Assembly (NCBI RefSeq): GCF_014839835.1
Contig: NC_071614.1
Span: forward strand, 49,561,599-49,625,598
Length of the DNA stretch: 64,000 nucleotides
Origin: Dryobates pubescens
Lineage: Eukaryota > Chordata > Aves > Piciformes > Picidae
Direction: 5' to 3'
Shown one piece after another: positions 31,214-40,400 of this stretch. Position 1 is the first letter of the stretch. Every line of letters begins with the position of its first letter. A model generated the notes under the pieces. It did no database searches. It was not told the origin of the DNA and worked only from the letters and a program-made list of their open reading frames with translations. The position numbers were made by a program, and so were the translations under genes.

Positions 31214-34101
31214 AAAGGTCAGCCTGGCAGTGAGTGCCCCCAGCACAGCCTGGCAGTGACTGCCCCCAGCACAGCCTGGCACTGAGTGCCCCCCCCAGCA
31301 CAGCCTGGCAGTGACTGCCCCCAGCACAGCCTGGCAGTGACTGCCCCCAGCACAGCCTGGCAGTGACGGCCCCCAGCACAGCCTGGCAGTGACTGCCCCC
31401 CCAGCACAGCCTGGCAGTGACTGCCCCCAGCACAGCCTGGCAGTGAGTGCCCCCAGCACAGCCTGGCAGTGACTGCCCCCAGCACAGCCTGGCAGTGAGT
31501 GCCCCCAGCACAGCCTGGCAGTGACTGCCCCCAGCACAGCCTGGCAGTGACTGCCCCCCCAGCACAGCCTGGCAGTGAGTGCCCCCAGCACAGCCTGGCA
31601 GTGAGTGCCCCCCCAGCACAGCCTGGCAGTGACTGCCCCCAGCACAGCCTGGCAGTGAGTGAGCCCCCAGCACAGCCTGGCAGTGAGTGCCCCCAGCACA
31701 GCCTGGCAGTGAGTGCCCCCCCAGCACAGCCTGGCAATGACTGCCCCCAGCACAGCCTGGCAGTGAGTGAGCCCCCAGCACAGCCTGGCAGTGAGTGCCC
31801 CCAGCACAGCCTGGCAGTGACTGCCCCCCCAGCACAGCCTGGCAGTGACTGCCCCCAGCACAGCCTGGCAGTGACTGCCCCCCCAGCACAGCCTGGCAGT
31901 GACTGCCCCCCCAGCACAGCCTGGCAGTGAGTGCCCCCCCAGCACAGCCTGGCAGTGACTGCCCCCAGCACAGCCTGGCAGTGAGTGAGCCCCCAGCACA
32001 GCCTGGCAGTGACTGCCCCCAGCACAGCCTGGCACTGAGTGCCCCCAGCACAGCCTGGCAGTGACTGCCCCCCCAGCACAGCCTGGCAGTGACTGCCCCC
32101 AGCACAGCCTGGCAGTGACTGCCCCCCCAGCACAGCCTGGCAGTGACTGCCCCCCCCGCACAGCCTGGCAGTGAGGGCCCCCAGCACAGCCTGGCAGTGA
32201 GTGCCCCCCCAGCACAGCCTGGCAGTGACTGCCCCCAGCACAGCCTGGCAGTGAGTGAGCCCCCAGCACAGCCTGGCAGTGAGTGCCCCCCCAGCACAGC
32301 CTGGCAGTGAGTGCCCCCAGCACAGCCTGGCAGTGACGGCCCCCAGCACAGCCTGGCAGTGACTGCCCCCCCAGCACAGCCTGGCAGTGACTGCCCCCAG
32401 CACAGCCTGGCAGTGACTGCCCCCCCAGCACAGCCTGGCAGTGACTGCCCCCCCAGCACAGCCTGGCAGTGACTGCCCCCCCAGCACCGCCTGGCAGTGA
32501 GTGCCCCCCCAGCACAGCCTGGCAGTGACTGCCCCCAGCACAGCCTGGCAGTGAGTGAGTCCCCAGCACAGCCTGGCAGTGACTGCCCCCCCAGCACAGC
32601 CTGGCAGTGAGTGCCCCCAGCACAGCCTAGCAGTGAGTGCCCCCCCAGCACAGCCTGGCAGTGAGTGCCCCCAGCACAGCCTGGCAGTGACTGCCCCCAG
32701 CACAGCCTGGCAGTGAGTGCCCCCAGCACAGCCTGGCAGTGACTGCCCCCCCAGCACAGCCTGGCAGTGACTGCCCCCAGCACAGCCTGGCAGTGAGTGC
32801 CCCCCCAGCACAGCCTGACAGTGAGTGCCCCCAGCACAGCCTGGCACTGAGTGCCCCCCCCCAGCACAGCCTGGCAGTGAGTGCCCCCCCAGCACAGCCT
32901 GGCAGTGAGTGCACCCCCAGTACAGCCTGGCAGTGACTGCCCCCAGCACAGCCTGGCAGTGAGTGCCCCCCCAGCACAGCCTGGCAGTGAGTGCCCCCCC
33001 AGCACAGCCTGGCAGTGACTGCCCCCCCAGCACAGCCTGGCAGTGAGTGCCCCCAGCACAGCCTGGCAGTGAGTGCACCCCCAGCACAGCCTGGCAGTGA
33101 GTGCCCCCAGCACAGCCTGGCAGTGACTGCCCCCCCAGCACAGCCTGACAGTGAGTGCCCCCAGCACAGCCTGGCAGTGACTGCCCCCAGCACAGCCTGG
33201 CAGTGAGTGCCCCCCCAGCACAGCCTGGCAGTGAGTGCCCCCCAGCACAGCCTGGCAGTGACTGCCCCCCCAGCACAGCCTGGCAGTGAGTGCCCCCAGC
33301 ACAGCCTGGCAGTGAGTGCACCCCCAGTACAGCCTGGCAGTGAGTGCCCCCAGCACAGCCTGGCAGTGAGTGCCCCCCCAGCACAGCCTGGCAGTGAGTG
33401 CCCCCAGCACAGCCTGGCAGTGAGTGCCCCCAGCACAGCCTGGCAGTGAGTGCCCCCCCAGCACAGCCTGGCAGTGAGTGCCCCCAGCACAGCCTGGCAG
33501 TGAGTGCCCCCAGCACAGCCTGGCAGTGACTGCCCCCCCAGCACAGCCTGGCAGTGAGTGCCCCCCCAGCACAGCCTGGCAGTGAGTGCCCCCCGCACAG
33601 CCTGGCAGTGAGTGCCCCCCCAGCACAGCCTGGCAGTGACTGCCCCCAGCACAGCCTGGCAGTGAGTGCCCCCCCAGCACAGCCTGGCAGTGAGTGCCCC
33701 CAGCACAGCCTGGCAGTGAGTGCCCCCCCAGCACAGCCTGGCAGTGAGTGCCCCCAGCACAGCCTGGCAGTGACTGCCCCCCCAGCACAGCCTGGCAGTG
33801 ACTGCCCCCAGCACAGCCTGGCAGTGAGTGCCCCCCCAGCACAGCCTGGCAGTGACTGCCCCCAGCACAGCCTGGCAGTGAGTGCCCCCAGCACAGCCTG
33901 GCAGTGAGTGCCCCCCCAGCACAGCCTGGCAGTGAGTGCCCCCCCAGCACAGCCTGGCAGTGAGTGCCCCCAGCACAGCCGGGCAATGACTGCCCCCAGC
34001 ACAGCCTGGCAGTGAGTGCCCCCAGCACAGCCTGGCAGTGACTGCCCCCCCAGCACAGCCTGGCAGTGAGTGCCCCCAGCACAGCCTGGCAGTGAGTGCC
34101 C
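31214..34101. repeat. 2.9-kb minisatellite (26/28-bp units, about 105 copies)
   Basis: The unit is AGCACAGCCTGGCAGTGA followed by CTGCCCCC or GTGCCCCC, with five or seven C before the next AGCACAG, so unit lengths are mostly 26 and 28 bp. Rarer variants are GTGAGCCCC, GTGCACCCCC and CTGACGGCCCC. Frames above 900 codons on the minus strand arise from the stop-free unit. Confidence 0.97.
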
Positions 34102-34104
34102 CCT

Positions 34105-34330
34105 GTGCCCATAGCAGAGGTTCTGCAGCCCTCTTTGTGGCCTGCTCTGGACCTGCTGCAGCAGCTCCAGGTCCTTCCTGTGCTGGAGGCTCCAGACCTC
34201 AGGCTCCAGGTGGGGGTTCAGCAGAGCCGAGGGGCAGGATCCCCTCTCTCAGCCTGCTGCCCTCAGTCCCTTGCCCAGCACCATGGGCAGGCAGTGAGAC
34301 CCAGCCCTGCCCTCATGTCTGCTGGAGAAG
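34105..34330 (-). repeat. CR1 fragment
   Basis: Antisense CR1 upstream part: AGAGGTTCTGCAGCCCTCTT, GCTCTGGACCTGCTGCAGCA and CCTGTGCTGGAGGCTCCAGA. Confidence 0.6.
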
Positions 34331-35029
34331 GCTCTCACTGCCCCCTGGCACCGCCACCTCCTTCTCTCCTACAGCACAGGGCACCAACTCTCCCAGCAGA
34401 AGGCTTTTGGCCCTGGGCTGCCTTGCCCCTGAGGGGGCTGCACAGATGGACCCTTGCAGGCCAGCACTGGGCACCACCTGGGGCACTCTGCCCGGGGGCA
34501 TTCCTCAGGGGCATTCCTCAGCCCTTGCTCACCCACAGCTGCCTGTGCAGGGAGGCAGCCCCAGCCCTGCCCTGCTCCTGCTTTGTGTGGAGCCCCTGCT
34601 CTTGCACAGCCTGTGCCAAGTGGCCTGGGCCACCCTTTCCCTCTTGCCCCAGGAAACAAGCCTGGCACCTCAACAGAGCAGCCAGGAGGCCTTCTGAGTG
34701 GCCTCACAGCCAACCAGCCTCAGACCAGGGTGGGCAAAGCCAGGGCTGCACATGACTTCAGGGAGCCAGGGGCAGGCAGCCTGGGGCTCACCTGCAGGGA
34801 GGTGCAGGCTCCTGGGCACCCCCAGCCCTGCTCCCTGCCTGCTCCAGGGACCCTTTCTTCCCCAGCAGAGGTTTCCTTTGCCTGGAGGGTGGAGACTTCA
34901 GCAAGGTGCTGACCTGCTGCTGTTTGCTGCCATCCCTGCCCCGAGAAGCCTCCTGCTCCAGGCTGGCATGAAGGGGCTGAGGGAGGTGGTGCTGCCTCTC
35001 CCAACACTCCGGCCCTGCTGTGCCCCAGG
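34331..35029. other. No recognised feature
   Basis: GC-rich unique-looking sequence with no supported exon or repeat family. Confidence 0.35.
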
Positions 35030-35265
35030 TGCCCATGGCACTGGATGATCTCCAACCTCCCACCAGCCCAGGCTGCTCCAGGCCTCACCCAGCCTGGCCC
35101 TGAACACCCCCAGGCAGGAGGCAGCCTCCCTGGGCAGCCTGTGCCAGGCTCTCCCCAGCCTCACTGCCAAGAAATTCTTCCTCCTCCCCAGTCTCAGTCT
35201 GCTCTGTGCCAGCTCAAAGCCATTGCCTCTCATCCTGGTACCTCAAGCCCTTTGCCTGAGGTCAG
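35030..35265 (-). repeat. CR1 fragment
   Basis: Antisense CR1: GGCACTGGATGATCTCCAAC, GGCAGCCTGTGCCAGGCTCT, AAATTCTTCCTCCTCCCCAG and AAGCCATTGCCTCTCATCC. Confidence 0.85.
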
Positions 35266-35394
35266 CAGAGTCCTCCAAGCCACCTTGGTCCTTGTGAGAC
35301 CTGGCTTGGAGCTGCACGTCTGCCCCATGGCACAGGGGGGATCTGATCAGCACTCAGGAGCAGCTAAAGGTTGGGGGGCAAGAGGCTGGGGCCA

Positions 35395-35820
35395 GGCTCT
35401 GCTCAGTGGTGCCCAGGGACAGGACAAGGGGCAGAGGGCACAGGCTGGAACCCAGGAGGATCCATTTGAAGAGAAGGAGAAACTTCCTTGGTGTGAGGCT
35501 GCTGGAGGCCTGGAGCAGGCTGCCCAGAGAGGTTGTGGAGTCTCCTCTGGAGAGCTTCCAACCCCCCCTGGGCACTGTGCCCCTGGGCAAGCTGCTGTGG
35601 GTGCCCTGCTGGAGCAGGGGCTGGGCTGGGGGAGCTGCAGAGCTCCCTCCCCACCACGCTGGTGCTGTGCACAGGAGTTAATGCAGGTTAATGCCCAACC
35701 AGGGCACTGGAGGGTGGCACCAGCCTGGAGGTCGTCCCACTGCTCCCTGGAGAGCAACTCTTAACTCCTTCCCTCCTGGAGTGTGGTTTATTCTGTTCTA
35801 TTCTATTCTGTTCTAAAAGC
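35395..35820 (+). repeat. CR1 fragment with pentamer-like tail
   Basis: Sense CR1 with GGACAGGACAAGGGGCAGAG, CTTCCTTGGTGTGAGGCTGC and GGCTGCCCAGAGAGGTTGTG blocks. Further along, at 35790-35818, is an ATTCTGTTCTATTCTATTCT tract of the kind found at CR1 ends. The middle part (35640-35780) is diverged or unrelated. Confidence 0.7.
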
Positions 35821-35929
35821 TGCCTGAGCTGCAGCAGATGGAGGGAGGGGATTCTGCCCCTCTGCCCTGCTCACAGCCCACCTGCAGCACTGCCTCCAGC
35901 CCTGGGGCCCCAGCCCTGGGGCCCCCAGC

Positions 35930-36195
35930 ACAAGAAGGACACAGAGCTGCTGGAGGGGGTCCAGAGGAGGCTCTGAGGGCTGCAGAACCTCCCCTGGGGG
36001 CACAGGCTGGGAGAGCTGGGGCTGTGCAGCCTGGAGAAGAGAAGGCTCCAGGCAGACCTCAGAGCAGGCTTCCAGTGCCTGAAGGGGTCCAGGAGAGCTG
36101 GGCAGGGACTGTGGACAGGGGCTGGGGGTGCCAGGATGAGGACAATGGCTTGGAGCTGGGAGAGGAGAGACTGAGGCTGGAGAGGAGTGTCCTGA
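35930..36195 (+). repeat. CR1 fragment
   Basis: Sense CR1 with GAAGGACACAGAGCTGCTGG, GGCTGTGCAGCCTGGAGAAG, GGACAATGGCTTGGAGCTGG and ACTGAGGCTGGAGAGGAG, truncated before its 3' end. Confidence 0.85.
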
Positions 36196-36939
36196 AGGGT
36201 CAAACCCCAAACACACCCCAGCACCTGCCAGTGTGCCAACCTGGTGCCAGCCTGGCCACCCCCTGGGGTGCTGATGAAGCTGTGGCAGGTGTGGTGAAGC
36301 TGGGGGTGCCCCTGGCCATGCCCCAGCCTCTAGCTCTCAGGCTTTGTGTGTGGAGGGCAATGTCCTCAGCCCAGCAGCAGAGCCTGGGGCTGTCCTTGGA
36401 GGCAGCAGCAGGCACTGCTCAGCATCAGAGGTACAACCCCAGACCCTTCATTGCAGGTCCCTTCCCCCCTGCCATCCTCTGACCCTGGGGGTGCCCTCAG
36501 CCTGCCCAGCAGCGGTGCAGAGTTCTGCTGCTGGAAGCAGAGAGACAGAGGCCGGCAGGGAGGGTTCAGGTACCTGCTGCCCCTGCTTGGCAGGCTGCTG
36601 GGCAGCAGAGGGACTCTGGGACAGGCTCAGGAGGTGCCCAGCTGCCCCCTCCCCAGCACGGGGCCTCCCCAGAACTCCTCTTGGTTCACTGCTCAGTCCA
36701 GGGGCAGAGAATTTCCCCATCCTGGAGGTGTCCCAAAGCCCCTGGGATGTGGTGCTGAGGCCCAGGGCTGAGCCCCAGCCTTGGCAGAGTTAGAGAAGGG
36801 TTGGGCTGGGCGAGCTCAGAGGGCTGTGCCAACCCAAACCATCTGTGGCACTGCCAGTAGTGCCACTCAGTGCCCCACACCTGCCCCAAACGACATCCTC
36901 TGGGCTGGGCTGTTCCCAGAGCTCCATAGGTCCCCGCGG
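36196..36939. other. No recognised gene; minor CR1 scrap
   Basis: Unique sequence upstream of CYS1. Positions 36725-36845 contain a diverged sense CR1 scrap (GGTGCTGAGGCCCAGGGCTG; CCAACCCAAACCATC). No exon is supported. Confidence 0.4.
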
Positions 36940-37095
36940 GCTTGGAGGTGAGGAGCTGGCTGGGAGAGGGCTTGGAGGTGAGGAGCAGGGCTGGGAAAGG
37001 GTTTGGAGGTGAGGAGCAGGGCTGGGAAAGGGTTTGGAGGTGAGGAGCAGGGCTGGGAGGTGAGGAACGGGGCTGGGAGAGGGTTTGGAGCCCCG
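36940..37095. repeat. 31-bp minisatellite, about 5 copies, upstream of CYS1
   Basis: A 31-bp unit with TTGGAGGTGAGGAGCAGGGC and TGGGAAAGGG repeats about five times and ends some 150 bp before the CYS1 start codon, so it lies in or beside the promoter. Confidence 0.9.
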
Positions 37096-37430
37096 GGGCT
37101 GCTATGAAGGCATTTCCCGGAGCGAGGGCTCCGTCCGAGCTCCGAGGGCTCCCTCCGAGCTCCGAGGCCGGCCGGGAAACGCCTCCCCCAGCTCCCTCCC
37201 CTCCGCGGCCGCCTCTCGCCGCCCCTCGGCTGCGGGACCGGAGCGGCCATGGGCAGCGGCAGCAGCCGGCGGCGGCGGGCGGCGGAGAACCGACGGCTGC
37301 CGGCAGACGGCCAGAGGGTGCTGGGGGCGCTGCCCACCCCCGGTCGGCGAGCCCGGGACACCCAGGAGGCGGTGGGAGGAGGTGGTGGGACCCGGGCTGA
37401 GCAGGAGGTAAGCTCTGGAGCCCGCCAGGG
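37096..37430 (+). promoter_or_regulatory. CYS1: CYS1 CpG island, promoter and 5' UTR
   Basis: Dense CpG sequence surrounds the CYS1 first exon. A short direct repeat of GAGCTCCGAGGGCTCC-type sequence lies at 37134-37170. No TATA box or RFX X-box of the kind expected for a ciliary gene could be picked out by eye. Confidence 0.6.
37249..37407 (+). CDS. CYS1: CYS1 exon 1
   Basis: 53 codons, MGSGSSRRRRAAENRRLP to GGTRAEQE. The start has G at -3 and +4 (GCGGCCATGG). The donor GAG|GTAAGC is strong. It ends in phase 0. Confidence 0.88.
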
Positions 37431-40400
37431 GTGGGAGTGCCGGGAGGGTCCAAACAGACCCCAGCCCCTGGGGCGGTCCCCAGAGCTTCTCAGCAGGGTC
37501 GGAGCAGCGCCGAGCCTCGCAGCAGAGATCCTTTCCAGCCTGAACGGTGCTACAGAGCGGTAGGGGGGTGGAAGGGGACCGCTGGAGAGCCTGAAGGCCA
37601 AGCCCGGGGTGAAGTTTGTGGTGGAGGTCTCAGAGCTCTGGTTGCAAGCAAAGAGGTTCTGTGGATGCTGTCCTGCAGGAGAGGCTGGAAGCTCCTGGGA
37701 GAGGGTCCCCAGCCCTGGAGGTGCTCAAGGTGTGGATGTGGCTCCTGGGGTGGGCTTGGTGGTTCACAGAACCATGGAGGGGTTGGGCTGGGAGGGACTT
37801 CAAAGATCCTGCAGCTCCAGCCCCCTGCCCTGGGCAGGGACCCCTCCCCCAGCCCAGGCTGCCCAGAGCCTCATCCAGCCTGGCCTGCAGCACCTCCGGG
37901 GAGGGGGCAGCCACAGCCTCCCCAGGCAGTGATGCCCTGAGGCCCCTTGCAGCCCAGTTCTGTGGTTCTTCCTGCTGCCACTTCCTGACCTGCAGCTGGG
38001 GTGGGCAGGGAGCAGGCAGCAGTCCTGGGCTGACTCCTGGAGGGCTGCAGAGGCGCTGGCCTGGAGCAGGCCTGGAGGCAGGCAGGGAAGCACAGCAGCT
38101 GGCTCTGGTTGTTTGCTGGCTGGCTTCAGCTCCTTGTGCAAGCTGCAGTCCCACCCTCCCCTGCAGGCTGCTGGAGGAGGTTCCTGGAAAGGGATCCCAG
38201 CCCTGCTGCACCCCTCTGGCCTGCTGCACCCCCCTGCCCTGCCCTGCTGCACCCCCCTGCCCTGCCCTGCTGCACCCCCCTGCCCTGCCCTGCTGCACCT
38301 CCCTGCCCTGCTGCACCCCCCTGCCCTGCCCTGCTGCACCCCCCTGCCCTGCTGCACCCCTCTGGCCTGCTGCACCCCCCTGCCCTGGCCTGCTGCACCC
38401 CCCTGCCCTGCTGCACCCCCCTGGCCTGCCCTGCTGCACCCCCCTGCCCTGCTGCACCCCCCTGCCCTGCTGCACCCCCCTGCCCTGCTGCAACCCCCTG
38501 CCCTGCCCTGCTGCACCCCCCTGGCCTGCCCTGCTGCACCCCCCTGCCCTGCTGCACCCCTCTGGCCTGCTGCACCCCCCTGCCCTGCTGCACCCCCCTG
38601 CCCTGCCCTGCTGCACCCCCCTGCCCTGCGGCACCCCCCTGCCCTGCTGCACCCCCCTGCCCTGCTGCACCCCCCTGCCCTGCCCTGCTGCACCCCTCTG
38701 CCCTGCCCTGCTGCACCCCCCTGCCCTGCCCTGCTGCACCCCCCTGCCCTGCCCTGCTGCACCCCTCTGCCCTGCCCTGCTGCACCCCCCTGCCCTGCTG
38801 CACCCCCCTGCCCTGCTGCACCCCCCTGCCCTGCCCTGCTGCACCCCCCTGCCCTGCTGCACCCCCCTGCCCTGCCCTGCTGCACCCCCCTGCCCTGCTG
38901 CACCCCCCTGCCCTGCCCTGCTGCACCCCCCTGCCCTGCCCTGCTGCACCCCTCTGCCCTGCCCTGCTGCACCCCCCTGCCCTGCTGCACCCCCCTGCCC
39001 TGCCCTGCTGCACCCCCCTGCCCTGCCCTGCTGCACCCCTCTGCCCTGCCCTGCTGCACCCCCCTGCCCTGCTGCACCCCCCTGCCCTGCCCTGCTGCAC
39101 CCCCCTGCCCTGCCCTGCTGCACCCCTCTGCCCTGCCCTGCTGCACCCCCCTGCCCTGCCCTGCTGCACCCCCCTGCCCTGCTGCACCCCCCTGCCCTGC
39201 CCTGCTGCACCCCTCTGCCCTGCCCTGCTGCACCCCCCTGCCCTGCCCTGCTGCACCCCCCTGCCCTGCCCTGCTGCACCCCTCTGCCCTGCCCTGCTGC
39301 ACCCCCCTGCCCTGCCCTGCTGCACCCCCCTGCCCTGCTGCACCCCTCTGCCCTGCTGCACCCCCCTCCCTGCCCTGCTGCACCCCCCTGCCCTGCTGCA
39401 CCCCTCTGCCCTGCTGCACCCCCCTGCCCTGCCCTGCTGCACCCCTCTGCCCTGCCCTGCTGCACCCCTCTGCCCTGCTGCACCCCTCTGCCCTGCCCTG
39501 CTGCACCCCCCTGCCCTGCCCTGCTGCACCCCTCTGGCCTGCTGCACCCCCCTGCCCTGCCCTGCTGCACCCCCCTGCCCTGCTGCACCCCTCTGCCCTG
39601 CTGGAAAGGCTGAGGGCAGCTCCTCTGCCTGCCCAGCTCCTCCAGCTGCCCTGGCTGGGAACCTGCCTGGCTTTGCCCTGTGCCAGCTGGAGGGTGAGAA
39701 AAGACTGCAGAGGAGGGAGGGGGTGGTGTGGAGGAAGGTGTTTGAGCTGAGGGTCTGGGCCTGGAGAGGATGAGTTGGTTCAGGAGAGCTAATGGGGAGA
39801 TGATGAGTGAGGAAGAGGAGAAGCAAGGAGCAGCCACTGCAGCAGGAAGTCTGCCAGTGGAGGATGCTGGGCAGCAGCAGCAGAGGGTTGCCAGCTGCTA
39901 GGGGCCCTGCTGCCTCTCCAGCCTCACTCTGCCTCTCCCAGCTCAAAACCTGGCCCTGGAGGCCCTGGTGACACGTCTGTCCCCAGCAGCTTTGCCAGCC
40001 CCCTTGAAGCCCTGCTAGGCCACCAGGAGGTCTCTCTGGAGCTTTCTCCAGGCTGACCAGCCCCAGCCTGGCCTCATGGCAGAGGGTCTTGGGCCATTGT
40101 TGTGTCCTCCTCTGCCCCACTTGAGCAGGTCCAGGGCTCTCTTGTGCTGGGCACTGCCCCCCAGCTGAGCTGTCCCCAGGGCAGGGCAGGGCAGGGGTGG
40201 TGTAACTGTGACTCTTCTCCCCCAGACCTTGGCCACCAGGACCCCACCAAGCCCGGAGGAGAGCAGTGCCCAGCAGTGAGTACTCCTTGCTTTGCTCACA
40301 GCCTGGGGCAGAGAGCAGCTGGCAGGAGAGGAGCACACAGGGAAGCTGCTGCTGGCTGCCTCCTGCCTGCAGGGAGGGTGGGAAAGGGTTTCTAGCCCCA

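Noticed and set aside
31164-34112. Open frames of more than 900 codons on the minus strand
   Set aside because: They are products of the 26/28-bp minisatellite; two or three frames are open together and encode only CWGxxHCQAVLG-like tandem peptides.
36686-37601. Minus-strand frames overlapping the CYS1 promoter and exon 1
   Set aside because: Shadow frames of a CpG island on the opposite strand of a recognised coding exon, with no family similarity.
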